Source of the DNA: Nephromyces sp. MM_2019
Taxonomy: Eukaryota; Apicomplexa; Aconoidasida; Nephromycida
DNA length: 64,000 bases
Assembly (NCBI GenBank): GCA_015657535.1
Contig: JADHZB010001582.1
Coordinates: forward strand, 39,510 to 103,509
Direction of reading: 5' to 3'
The position numbers and the translations under genes were made by a program. This document shows positions 1 through 12,600 of this stretch, piece after piece. Each line of letters opens with the position of its first letter. The first letter of the stretch is position 1. Under the pieces are notes generated by a model. That model did no database searches, was not told where the DNA came from, and worked only from the letters and a program-made list of their open reading frames with translations.

Positions 1-1796
1 CATAGAGATCAACCTGCTATAATAAATATGAGGAGAGAATTCTAAACTTCTTCTTAGTAGAAAAACTAGCAGAGAAGTGCACTGCAAAAATTTTTGGTGA
101 AATGTTATGAAAAAGGCAAGCAAAGGGTGAAGAGGAAGAAAATATATATTTAGAGGTAAGACAAGTGGATATCAAATTATTAGAAGGAAATTGCGAAAAG
201 CACATACAAAAACATCCAATAGAAGGAAAATGCGAAAATTACACATAAAACCCTTCAAATACAAGGGAAATTGCGAAACGCACACACACAAACATCCAAG
301 GCAATTCCGAGAGCAGATACTATCAGGATTTTTACCAAGCTCCGCTTTCTAAACCCCTCTATCTTCTACAATATAAATTCAGCAAAAAAAACATCTTCAC
401 ATCACCAAGTGTAATATTTCACGATTTTGGCATATCTTCAATTAAACAACACACACTCTGCAGACTACAAAAAAAACATAGCGAACACAACACACGCAGA
501 ATTCAAAGTATACAGGAGCCCTGGGGAGCTTCAGACGTACAAACATCAAAAAAAAAGAGGATTCAGCCATTCTTGCAGTTAATCCGGGAAAACGCTATCA
601 CGCACACACACACATTGCCTCAGTAAGTAAAAGGAGATGATAACATCTTCAGAGGAAAAAAGTGGGGGGGAGGTGAAAATACAGTAAACTTTTAAACATT
701 GTGCTTGTGTGCGTGTGCGCGTATCGTTACGTGTGTGTGTACCTTTACTTGTGTCTGTACCTAGCCTACGCGTGCGCATACCCACCTTACGTGTGTGCGT
801 ATGTTCCTGTCGCTAAACCCAAAGAACGAAGGAATACCATTCAGTAAGAAAATAGTCAAGGGAAAGTAAGAAACATGAAAAAGCATAAATTAGGTTTCAG
901 AGCAAATGAGAAGCTACGTGCCAAAGAATTATTAAAATCTACCCACACACACGAACACACATGGCATTAATATCGTAACGGAGCGAAGCAGCAGGATGTA
1001 TGTATGTGTATTGTTTCAATAGAAGAAAAACTGCTTCTGTTTCAAAGGTATGAAAATTCAGCATCACAAAGGAAGAACTTCAGGAAAAAAATCAGCTGTG
1101 AAAAATTTTGCCCTTGTGAAGCAAGTCTTAAACCTCAATATAAAGTTACACACACACCCCATCCTATGCACACACATTCCATCCTACGCACGCACACGCC
1201 ATCCTGCACACACACATAACCACTTCCACGCTCACAAAGCGACCGGCACTAAACTACGCACACATCGATATCTACTCAAGCATAACTCCCAATAACCCAC
1301 GATATACAAACGCATAAAAGAGTGTAATTAAAATTTTCGAGTGTAAAATCACACGCACACACACAAGCCTTTTTTTATAGCTTATGGTGCTCCATTCCTC
1401 CAAGCCTTCAGTACATGCTATAGAAACGACAAAATCATCATATTTTGCCACATTTTAAAAAGAGAAAATCTTCAAGAAAACCTACGTCCTCAAGACAGAC
1501 ATACTTTTTGGTGCAAAAAAACCATCCACTGCTGATGCAAGATAACAAAATTCTGCAGAACTTACTCCTCGTTTATACGTAAATTTATGTACAAGAGGCA
1601 GAAGTTATTTCCTAATACACATTGAAAAAAGCATCAATCTGAAGATGCAATCACTACGCTGCACAGCTAGCTCAAGAAAGGCATCTTTTGCTGAAGAGCA
1701 ACACACCAACTTCTGCAGGTAATGCGTGCATGCGAGAGGATTTTGAAGGAAAAAACAAAAAATAAGCAGTTGAGATGGGAAATCAGGTATGTGCAT

Positions 1797-1835
<39 letters not shown>

Positions 1836-2289
1836 AGATGAGGAGGGAAGCGTACGTGTGTATAAAATGTGTGTTCTCCAGAAGAATTGGGATTTCTAGG
1901 CATGCGTGCAAGATATATATATATATGGAAAAGAGTATACTCACACCGAAGCGTAGATGTATATACATCGTGAGTTATATATAGGGATATCTAGAGATAT
2001 ATCAAAAAAATATACACTTGTATAAACAGATATAGCTATATACACACAGAGACACAAAGACGCCAAGTGAAAAGTGCTGAACCCAACAGTCCAGCTATTT
2101 ATAGCCAGTAACAGCAAAAAAACCACAAATGTCCTGATAGGGGGTAACACACACTAAAATGTACCTCTTTCAGCGCAATCTACCTTGAAGAACACACACA
2201 AAGCACCCTCTACTTTGAAATAAAAATCGCAAATTCCCAGAAAACCCCAGAAATCATGAAAAGACCTTCACAAAATCATAAAAATATTA
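1..2289. other. CA/TG-rich stretch, no secure gene
   Basis: No long open frame is present. The plus strand is A/C-rich and the minus strand T/G-rich, the composition seen in introns and flanks of the minus-strand gene further right, so this is probably transcribed leftwards. Several short minus-strand blocks are framed by pyrimidine tract-AG and GT (around 1330-1425, 1440-1545 and 1620-1712). Each is too short to separate from chance. Confidence 0.4.
1807..1834. repeat. (CA)n microsatellite
   Basis: An uninterrupted CA dinucleotide run of about 14 units. It is one of many CA/TG runs confined to the left end of the window. Confidence 0.9.
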
Positions 2290-2606
2290 AAAAAAAATTT
2301 ATTCTGCCTCATGAAGAAGCACTAAATGATTATAAAAAATGCTCCCATAAAGCTGCTATATTTATATATATAAAATATACTCTGTCGTTCGCTCTAAACT
2401 CAACTTAGAATAACCTATACCTACACCACAAGCTGCTCAAAATACACACTATACATCAACATCAAATAGCAGAGAGCACCTGAATTAATAAATACATACA
2501 ATCATACAACAAACAAAATTTAGCAGGAAAGAAACCGCCAAAACACATCAAAAGCCAGCTAGAAATTCCATTAGACAAATAATGATAGTTCATACGCAAT
2601 ATGGAA

Positions 2607-2627
2607 TGTGTGTGTGTGTGTGTGTGT
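2607..2627. repeat. (TG)n microsatellite
   Basis: A TG run of about 10 units, followed directly by three TTTG units. Confidence 0.9.
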
Positions 2628-2731
2628 TTGTTTGTTTGTGATAAGCTTGTTTGTGCACAATATTTTCACCTAGTTTGGGTTTGCAAGCCGTGGGGATTTT
2701 TCCCAATGAAGGACTTGAAAAAAAAATTCAT

Positions 2732-2750
2732 ACACACACACACACACACA
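2732..2750. repeat. (AC)n microsatellite
   Basis: An AC run of about nine units, next to a poly-A tract. On the minus strand this is a TG run after a T tract, typical of intron sequence here. Confidence 0.85.
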
Positions 2751-3966
2751 AACACACGTATACTGTTTGCTTCCATTCGCTTCATGCCGCAAATCTCGAA
2801 ATAGCCATGAGAAAAGCATACATCAACATTCTTAAACTTTTTTACCGTTGGCTTTTCAATCTTAAAGCTTGCCAAACATCAGCTTCAAAAGTCTACGTGT
2901 GTGTGTGCGTGTGTGAGAATCTTGTGAGACAAAAAATCATGCAGAATTGACAAAATAGAGCTGCCTGTAGTGCAAACGGTAGCCTAGTAGATTGAGAAGA
3001 TGTCAAATCGCTTATGAAACACACACTCTATTGAAGAACTATATTATATACAAAGAGCGAGTCGGTAGTATTTTAACAAGCATATACAGGAGATATCCTA
3101 TATAGTCTTACTACAAAAGAGTAAGCGTCAAGCATCAATTCTGTGTGTGTTTTCGAAATCAATGTAAACAATAACCTCTCCATTATGTGTGTGCTCTGCT
3201 GAATCAATAACGATATTCTTTCTATATATAACATCAATAACAACTACATCTATTCCAACACACAGTCTTCAAGATTATCTCAAAAGCTTTAAACCTTTCT
3301 CTCCATCATATGGTTGAAATAACATCAAAATTTCCTCCTTTGACTATATAAATCTGCACTTTTTCCAGCTTCTTGAAATTTGTATGCTTTCAGAAAACAA
3401 AGATAATCGATAGAGTCATCACAGGGTAAAACGCAGCTAGTCAGCGTTATATACAGCTAATTTTCTTTGCACAGTAGTGGATATACTTCCTCCTTGTTCT
3501 TCTCCCTTCTTTCTCAAAGAAATTATCATCCTATTTTATCGCTTTAAGAAGGAAGAAAAAAAGCTCCAAAAGTCACTACAGAAAATGCAGAAACACACCG
3601 GATATAGAGCTGGAAGGCAGGTAATTCCGCTTCTTTTGATGCAATCAGAAGCTAGGAATGTGTGTACGAAAAATTAATTTAGAGGATGAAGCAGTAAACA
3701 AGAGAAATCCAAGAGAAAAAATTAGATCCTCAAGGAGAGATATATTTAGCTAGATAATGATGCGCGCTATATCTATCGCCCGAGATAGCCAGAGGTAGCT
3801 AAATTTATTAAAAAGCCAACCTGAAAGCTTCTTGTCACTAAAGAAGTAAAATAAACTCGCAATTTCCCTCTATTAGACTGAATTCCTGGTATTTTCCCCC
3901 TCATTTCGATGTTTTTCCTTGTTCTTTTCACGCTTCCTCCCTCTTGATTTTATGCAGGCCTACAGC

Positions 3967-3977
3967 GGGGGGGGGGG
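3967..3977. repeat. 11-base poly-G run
   Basis: Eleven consecutive G on the plus strand in otherwise AT-rich DNA. If it lies in an exon of the suspected minus-strand gene, its length decides the reading frame, and such runs are prone to sequencing error. Confidence 0.85.
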
Positions 3978-4130
3978 TTCTTCTGCTCTCCAAATAGCGC
4001 CACTTCCTCTAGTCTTCATCCTAGTAGTCTTTAAACTAGCAGTATTTGAAGAAAGAGCTACTCAAAGAAGTTGAAAAAAAAAAATATACATCTACAGAAG
4101 CTGAATATATATATACACACATGTATGTAT

Positions 4131-4152
4131 GTTTGTGTGTGTGTGTGTGTGT
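4131..4152. repeat. (GT)n microsatellite
   Basis: A GT run of about 10 units with one GTTT interruption near its start, preceded by ATGTATGTATGT. Confidence 0.85.
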
Positions 4153-4355
4153 ATAAAGCTCTCCCTTTCTTTCTCTCTAGTAGGCAGCGGCGAGAAAATA
4201 GCCGAGTAAAGACAAGATATTAGATTTTCGATAAGATTCAGCATCGCATCGTTGGAAAGAATAGCAACTACACTAAATCCTTGATGAGAAAGTTACTGGT
4301 GAAAGGATTAGGAGCTCACAATCTTCATAAATCCACACACTTCAGCTCGTTAAAC

Positions 4356-4519
4356 CTATAAAAAACACCATTTTCCAGCGTAAAACGCTTCAGCCTGTAG
4401 GTAGAGAGCAGAGGGAAGACCCCCAAAACACATAAAAATTTCTTCCAAACTTTGCCCCTAAAAAAAATTTTCCAGTCCAGCATTCTAGCCGGCGTTACAG
4501 GCAAACTAGATTTATTCAT
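4356..4519 (-). CDS. possible first exon of an unresolved minus-strand membrane protein gene
   Basis: The minus strand opens with ATG at 4519 (another in-frame ATG at 4528) and reads 54 codons to TATAG|GTTTAAC. The segment has a hydrophobic stretch, FLCVLGVFPLLS, that could be a membrane anchor. If the next acceptor is at 4273, the frame continues in phase as SVVAILSNDAML and on towards 4160. Further short blocks with plausible splice borders lie at about 3965-4040, 3820-3945, 3600-3655, 3455-3530, 3128-3219 and 2290-2340. I could not join them into one unique model, and no family is recognised. The call rests only on frame continuity and splice-like borders. It could be chance. Confidence 0.28.
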
Positions 4520-4749
4520 GTCACACATACAAGTTTCTTCTTATCCAAGGATTGAGGGTCACTCACTCAGGGTCCACCAGAAAGATTGAGGGTTGTTCAG
4601 TTCATACACACGCACACATAGGTGGAGGGATACTAAGTCTCGAGGTTGAGCGTTAGATTCACTCACTCCACCCTCACTCCACATTCAAACCCTTAACCCC
4701 ATGCTCCCTCCACACACACCCTCCGGTCTATCCACACTCATAAGTGTAA

Positions 4750-7700
4750 TCACTCTCCCTTCTTCCCCGAACTTCCTTGATAATTTTCAATCATCAGCAT
4801 CAGCCCACGAACTGCATCATCTAAAGACATATTTCCCACCTCATTTTTATAAACTTCGGCACCTTCCCATGAATTTTGTGAAATCATCGGAAAATCACAG
4901 CTTCGACTTCGAAGAAGAGAGTTGTTGCTCGCATCACTCTCTCTGATAATATCACAAGCTTGTTCAAAACTTCTAGTTCCTCTCATTTTTAGAGCTTCTT
5001 CGGAGAGAAGATCTTCCGATTCTTCAACAGAAACTCCACTTTCCATGCGATCAAAAGCTTCGCTGGTGGACAGAATTCGAAGATTCTTCATCACTTTCCA
5101 GTTTTCTGCAGAATTTGAGTTGCAATTGCTCTTCATTTGAAGATTTAAGTGCTTCTGCTGAGTTTCTTGTGTAGTTAAAACATCAAAACCGACCGAGGAA
5201 GAGGAGGAAGTTCGTTTAGGATGATATAAAGTATGAAATGAAGGTTGTAGAAACTCTCCACTTCTCATTGTATCACCTCTAGCTAGCGTGCTGTTGTCAC
5301 TTTCTGTGTGGAAAGAAGAAGGTTGAAGAAACTCTCCACTTCCCATTGTATCACCTCTACCAAGTGTGTTGCTACTTTGAGGATCCAATCCTTCCATGCA
5401 AAAGAGAGACTTCAAATCAGTCGATTCAAAAGATGGGAAAATGAAAGGAGGTGATGGAGTATTAGCAATGGGAGCAGCTCCTATTGGCTCCACCCACCTC
5501 CTAGCATCAGCTGCTGGAAAAAAACTGAAATTTTGAGGTATTGAGCTGATGGGCTGCACACTGGGAGATGGCATTAGTTTGGGAGAAATCTTCAAAGTAG
5601 AGCCAGTAGGGCGATAGCTTTCACTGAGTAGAGAGGGTGTGCGCAACATCAGATCTTGAGCAAGCTGATAAGCTGCTCGCAGCCTTAGGGATTCATCTTC
5701 AGGAAGGAAGGGAGGATTTGGTGAGTTTTGGTTCGGTAAGAGGGGTGAAGTTTGGAGAGTCTCGTGTCTTACAAGCTCTTCATTGGTTTTAGGGAAAAAA
5801 TCTCGGTGAGATGCTTCGCTGAAGGGACAAGAAAAATTAGGAAGAGAAAGAGATGTTAAAAGGATGGGGTGTGTGTGATGATATAAATAAAAAAGAGAGA
5901 GAGGTTTGGTGTGCGAGTTTGGAGAGTGAAATGGAAGAAAGAGAGGATGTAAAAGAAGAGGGGCACAATCAAACTTTCAAGAGGAAACTACTGCAAAAAA
6001 TAGGATTTTTCAGAGAATCATCATCAAAGCAATCAAAGTGATGCAAACTTCATCGCATACAAAGCATTGCGAAACTTCATAGATGACAGGATTAGGTTAT
6101 TTAGCAAAAACTCATGGCTATCAAATTTCAGAGAAAAAAACCCACATTTAAGAGGAAGTAATAAAAAATGCTAGTCAGAAACTGTCAATATAGTAACACA
6201 CAAGCCTGATGCATCGAGAAATCATCGAAGCAACTTCAAGCTGAAAAAATGAAGATTTTATCAAAAAAGCACCATCGCGATCATCCCACACACACTTACG
6301 GTGAAAGGGTAAGCTCCGAAAACAACAGCTGCAGCTCCTTCTCCAGGTTCGACATATTGGTGCCTATTCAAAACGTAAAAACTTCATTTTCCCAAGAAAC
6401 CTCCAAGATTGATTTCATGAAACGAATTTCTCACACAAACATACATACAAATGATAGCGCTAGCTCCCCTCATCCTCAACGCCTCAAACTACATACACCA
6501 CCTAACCAGTGAATTAAACAATATCGAAAAGTAAGGAACTGAGAAATCACTCAAATTCACTCAAAAAACACAAAAGCTACCTGCCGGTGGCTGCCACTTT
6601 ATACTAGCCATTCCTGCTGTATCAGAAGGAGCACTAATAAGCTCTTCTCCCAGCATAGTTTCCGCAGAACCAGCAGTGGTGATTGAAGCCTTTTTGGCAC
6701 CCTTCTTCTTGCCTTTACGGTTTTTGCTCGATCGAAATTTGTTCTTCGTATCGACATCGTTTGATGAGAAAGCAAAGGTTTCAGAACTCATCACACTGAG
6801 GGGAAAGAAGAGGAAAAAAAGATTAAAAACGAAGTTCACAAAGTAAGAAAACAGCGAAAATATGAGAATTAACACAAAAGAGCGAGGAAATTATGTCTAT
6901 ATATTTCCACTAGAATAAACCCCCACCATACACTGTGCCTCACATGAAGCTGCAGGTGTCGATTAGAAAATATAAAATCTGAAAATCTGCCCTGCAGTGT
7001 GTGTACATACACCCACTTTGCCTTTTGCTTGAAGAAATTTCGATTTTTTTGACGTTTTTCACACTTGCAAGAGAGTTCATAAAGAAAAAGCAGGAATCTA
7101 AGAGGTTAGCGACTGTGTGTGTGAGTTACAAGGTGTAAAATAGGGTAAGGCTTTTAAGATGAAGCTTATACACAGTAATTCTGTAGCAAATGCAGTGGAA
7201 ACAGGCATTTTATCTCGCATATATACCATCTACCACTGCTCTCATCAGGTGTATCACCCACCAATCACACACTAAACTCCTGGCACAAGCTGCAGATCAG
7301 GTGTGTGTGCGTGCAGAAAAAAACAAACACTGCAGCACATAAAATACTTTTAGTTCACCTCTGCCTCAGCTCTAGCTCTCCATGCGCATGACGGCAATAA
7401 ATTCCACCTTTGCAGTTTCCAGCCTTCCAGTTTCTGCACACAGTGGTCTTCCACACATCAGGGGTACTCATAAGCTCCTTTTCTCCATGAGCAAAATTGC
7501 AGTTTTCCTTTGAGCACATTCCCTACAAGGCAGGCAAAATTCGGAGCAAAAAACATCAGAAGATATAATCTATTTGGAGGTAAATTCTACAAGAGGCTAC
7601 AACAGCACGCACTGCTTGATTTGAAGATACTAATAAAATCATAGAGGTGGATTTTATAAGCATAAAACGTCACAACTTGTGTGTGCGAAAAAGTAATTCC

Positions 7701-9598
7701 ACGGAAATTCGTCCTTTTCAGCAAAACTAAGGCGAAAACTTAAGGGATTTAACACCATTAGGCTTGAAAACGTAAACTACATCCAACACACACATGGCAT
7801 AAATCTTCAAAGTCCTCCAAATTATCGCTAAAAGTGACGGAAGCCGATTCTTTATCAAAGAGACATTAGATGCAAAAGAACTCCAAAACTTCGCTATCAA
7901 GCGATGGAAATTGTTTCTTAAAGGGAGCTTAGACGCACTCACACATACACGAATTTCGCTCGGTCTATTCTAAATTAAAAAAAACCACTCACCCTCTGCC
8001 AATACTTGCACATTGTTGTCTTCCTTAAAACATATTTTCTAGAGCGTTCACTACTTAAAATCTGCCCGATTTTCTCCCCAGTAGACACCAACCGCCGATA
8101 TTTTTCGGCAGTTTCTCTGCAATAATAAAAGTATCACAGAATGGCTCATTATCCCATTCTTTCAGGGTTATCTACATGCTAAAAAAGCTATTTCGCTGAT
8201 TTGTGTGTGAAGATTATCAAATTACACACACGATGCATCACAAATGAGCACGGCGCACATGTTTCTTTGCAAACATCGCAGCAAGTGTGAGTTTTCTACT
8301 TCATCGAAAATATATCATCCAGAAAAACTTCCAAAGTAGGCATAGCGGTAAAACATAGTGGAAAAAACCGATTAATTGGGAGGAATTTGATATATTCTGC
8401 CACAAAATTCAGCAAAAAACACTTTTTTTTTAAATTGAAAGCAAAAAAAAACATTAAACAAAGAAGAAGAAAAGATCAAAGTGTTCACAAAGTTAAATCT
8501 AATGGTTGCTGGAATATGCAAAAAACAAAGCAAAAGGAAATGAAATAGGAGCAGCAAAGTTAAATGCAAGAATTTTTCATAATAATTCTCCTACACATTG
8601 GCTCTACATTTTTTTAATTTAAAAAAGATAACCAAACCTGTAATACACTGAATTCTCATCCAACAAGGCCTGAGAGGCATAAAGATGATGTCCAGAATCT
8701 CCAGATATTCCAGCGATAACATTCGGAGCATGGACTCTCTCTATAAGAAAACAAGGAGAGAAAATCTCAAATTCACAAAATCGCACACACGCTTTAGATG
8801 AGAATTCCACGTATAAAATCAGCCGCTTGCATGTATCGAATCTTCAGGAAGAAGCAGAAATTTCACTTTAAATCTCAAACAGAGAGATGTTCAAAGATCA
8901 TACGTTTGAAACACAGATGCTGCGTATATTACCAAATTACAGGATTTCTAGCGTGCACACACACTGAATCAAACTGAAAAAAAAATACACATAAACACAC
9001 TTTCCAAAAAAAAACATACACACATAAACGACAAGTTTTATCCAAAGAATTTCATCCAAATTTACAAAAATACCCACTTATATAATTTAAACAGCGTGAG
9101 ACCTGATTCAATCTTCCCATTCTAATTACTTCAATTTTAAACGATGAAACAACTAAATCTCACCGTTTAAACACCAAAAAAACTTTTTTTCGCACAAACA
9201 CACGTAGATGGAAAATGTAGCACAAATTACTCACCTGTATGCTGCCTGCTATTACTATGCAATACAGCGTTCATTAAGAAATCTTCCGCAGTTTCAGCCT
9301 CTCTTTGATTGAAACGAAGACAAGGAGGAAGCACTGCGCCTTGGGAATGCGATACCGGCTTGAAATTTCGTTGCTCCTCTGCATTCTCCAGCAAAAAATG
9401 CTGACCTCCAGGAGCTCTCAATAAGTTCATTTTCGCAAGCAAATTAGCAGAAAAAACCCCAACTTTGCTTGCATCAGTTAAGCAACTAGAATCTTGTAAA
9501 GAATTTCCTTCCATTGATGTTTTTTCCAGCGTAAATTCCCCTTTTTTCAATGTAAATTTTCCGGGAAAAAATCCAACGAAATTTCTTCTTTTTCCCAT
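4750..9598 (-). CDS. CCCH-type zinc finger protein (two fingers), 7 exons
   Basis: Probable RNA-binding protein of about 700 residues. Exons, in minus-strand order: 9598-9235, 8740-8638, 8116-7993, 7522-7359, 6795-6581, 6363-6300, 5818-4750. Every junction is in phase with GT donors (several GTGAGT or GTAAGT) and pyrimidine-rich AG acceptors. Two fingers are visible: C192-x7-C200-x4-C205-x3-H209 (starting CKYWQRGMC) and C226-x7-C234-x5-C240-x3-H244 (CRNWKAGNC, then CRHAH). Finger one is split by an intron between its first and second cysteine. After the fingers comes a lysine/arginine-rich patch (SSKNRKGKKKG), then a long low-complexity Ser/Pro region with a 26-residue tandem duplication, then an acidic, helix-prone C-terminus. 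CCCH proteins of this kind bind mRNA and act in its turnover or translation; that role is family knowledge. The start could instead be the internal MEGNS methionine. The sixth exon (64 bases) is the least certain. Confidence 0.82.
5240..5368. repeat. 78-bp tandem duplication inside the CCCH gene
   Basis: Two 51-base copies, starting at 5240 and 5318, differ at only a few positions. The period of 78 bases is a multiple of three, so the protein repeats the block RGDTMxSGEFLQPS (with FHT after each copy) and the frame is kept. Confidence 0.9.
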
Positions 9599-9655
9599 GA
9601 AATTTTCCCTTTTCTGAATGAAACTTTCCCTTTTTTCAATGAAAATTCCTCCAGA
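9530..9655. repeat. degenerate repeats around the CCCH start codon
   Basis: On the plus strand the unit TTTTCCC(T)TTTTTCAATGAAA recurs about four times with small changes. On the minus strand the copies read as Lys/Glu/Phe-rich peptides such as GKFTLKKGEFTLEK, on both sides of the first ATG. This makes the true start less certain. Confidence 0.6.
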
Positions 9656-12600
9656 AAAAACCCTTGATTATATGAAATAATTGTAGCGCAAAGGCAGCAT
9701 GCAAATCTCGGTAAAGCTTGTTAATCAAACAGCATAAACGGGGGAAAACACGCAAAAATATTCCAAAAAAAGCTATTAGAAGCTCGTAATCCTAAAGATA
9801 CAACCTAAACCCTAAAGATATAATCCAAGCGTAAAATAATTCAATTAGACTTTCATAGTGATGAGAGTACCAACCAAAAGATGAAACAAGAGAGTATGCA
9901 TACACGAAATCCGCTAATGCGCAGCTTCAAGTCTGAAATAACTCAAAGCACATACTATGCGCCAACCGGAAAATCTACTTGGGGGTAAAAATATACTCAA
10001 GAGCTGATTTATGTCTTATCACTTCCAGTAGGGTATTCTAGTTCTGCACATATTCACTTTAGGAAGCTTCAACTTGCTTACACAAGGTACCGCAAAATTC
10101 TGAGGATCAAAACTTCTAGCCGAATTCAGGGAATGCAGCAAGCTTGAAGCAAGCTAAAGCTCTGTTTCATGAAAGAACAGCGAGAATTAGTACCGCAGCA
10201 AAGCTGCATCAACGCCAAATAAATCATAAACCAGGTATACAGCAATCAGAAAAGCAGGCTAACAGGTGGCAATAGCATAAAAGCTCATTCCGAAGGTGTA
10301 GTTCACGAAGACATAAAATTCTAAATGGCCTACAAAAAGCGAAACAGCCGGGTGATCAATGACGCCAAGGCCCGCCCTTTGATCATAATTTAGGTAAAAC
10401 GCAAAAGACAGAACAAACAAAAACTAGATGTTAAAGCATAAATCTTCTAAATTACGCATGTATATCTCCCCACATCTCAATAGTTGCAGGAAAAAAAAAA
10501 CACAAATTCACGGGTGTAACCATCCCTGGACTTATTGAAAAAACCATGTAAAATTCCTTGGTATGCACAATCACGCATATATATATCCAAGGTATAGGGT
10601 TACGCTACCAGATAGTGGCTACAGAGCGCAAGAGGAAGGAAAGTTCAGCCGCTCTCTGTACCATGACTCCTTTAGGCAACAAAAAATAGCTAAAAGCAAA
10701 GTCAACTTCCAGCGCCTGCTATGTAGATGTTACGCCATCAAACAAATTTTACATGAAACAACACGTTCATCGCGACGCATCCCCCAAAAGAGGCAAAAAT
10801 AACCTCAAATTTAGTTTAAAGCTGCAGCAATTGCAAAATTCAGCAATCGCATAGGCAAACGGGTACATTGGGCGCGGGAGCCTGGTTTCCTGCAATTGTT
10901 GCTTATAGAACAACACCCACGCTCATGCTCTTACACACACATATGCGCGCGTGGCTGCCTTGTTACCTGTAATTTTGCTGCTTAAATATCAAATTCAACA
11001 TTAAAAACCCCCGCTCGTGCTATTAGTCACACACATGAAGGCGTGGTTTACTTCATTTTTCTTTCTCCCATTAGGAGCAAGAGAGATGACATAGAAAAAG
11101 GCCTGCATTCAGTGCATAGGATACGTAGCGAAGTGCGGGAAGTGCTGCGGTCGTAAGCTGCAATGCCTGGTTCCACGCTTTCCACTAGAATGCCGCGTAG
11201 GGCTGACAATTGTTCGCAGAGGTGACCATGGTGGAAGGAGAGCCCAGGAAACACAGGAGCGGTGTGCGGGGAACAGCCGCAGAAGCCAGACAGAGTTTGT
11301 AAAAAAATGGAGAATATATATAAGCGATGTCTGACCTCATCTAGCCGGAAAACATTAGACGGACTGACTACACGCTGCGAAGCCAGTGTTGCAAGTCTTT
11401 GTTTGCTGTGCGCTTCACGGAAAGAGCATGAACCATATTTGCTAATGAAACTGTAAGGCGAGTGTAAGGTGAATGGAAGGCCGAGTGGTTGGCGGAGCAG
11501 AATGAATAATGTGATTTATCACTGCTAACTGATACTATCAATTGAAAACAAATATATATATTTAATGAATACATTAAGCATATGTATAGGCTTGTGTTGC
11601 TTCATCTAGGGAGCAAATAATAGGCACTTTCTGGAAAGAACATATTTACCACAAGCCTGGTCACTTCAAAAGTAAAAGTACACTCACATGCACTCGTTAG
11701 AACAACTTCGTTCTACATCTGGGAGGTGCGAATAACACTGGATTCACATCCAGGATGATTTATACGCGTGGATATGGCAAGAAAACTTGAATGCTGGAAG
11801 TACCAAACCTTAGGACTGCAACTCTCTAGAAACCAAAAGCTCATAGGAGAAGATGCATGATTGTAGGGTCAGCAATATCCCATGCAGTACAGGTTATCTT
11901 GTCGTATTGCCTTTATTTTCATGTTTTTTTGGGTCAATAGTGTGACGGCACTATTACTGACTGGCAGCTCTTGTATTGTTGGGCACAAGGCATAAACGTA
12001 GCGCCGTTTTGTGTCACCAAAGCTAAAGCACTGCGAGTCACTTTTCCCATTACCTTCATAAATAGCTTTAGCATAGTTCAACGCCTTATTACTTGCTTCT
12101 ACTCTCCCTTGTGTTTACTCCCCTACACTGGAAATATTCCTATGCAGTTCTCTCTTCCAAGCTAGTCCCAAACTTGTGCATATATTTTCTTCCCTAGCAT
12201 AGAGTTCTCCAAATTTTAAAGTGTAATGAAAATAAGGTCACCCGTTTCACGAGCCATATAGCTGCCTTAATCCAAGGAACCTGGGAATATTTTTGAGGCG
12301 GAGATTGCATAGCGCCACATATACCGTGGTGAACCTATCAGTAACTTTATGGCTTGCCTCGTTCTAGTTTTATTAATTCTATAAAAATTGATGATAAGAC
12401 CTTAAGAGTCTTCTCCTTCCTAGAAGTATTATTTTCCTGGACTTAGATAAGAACACTAGATATATATCATCTAGTCTAGCAGAGCAGTGAAACATAGCGG
12501 CTTGAAGGGTGAATATAAAGACCTGCTGCTGCTGCTGCTCCAGTGAAGCTAAAAGCAAAGCCATTGCCTGGTCGTTTATAACATCGAATCGCAGATGTAA

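Noticed and set aside
1783..1984. overlapping frames on both strands at 1.6-2.0 kb
   Set aside because: They are translations of the CA/TG microsatellite (poly HTHT and VCVC) and not convincing proteins.
11450..11540. tRNA-like D-arm (GGCCGAGTGGTTGGCGG) resembling tRNA-Ser or tRNA-Leu
   Set aside because: There is no matching T-arm (GTTCGAATCC type) and no acceptor stem that closes around it.
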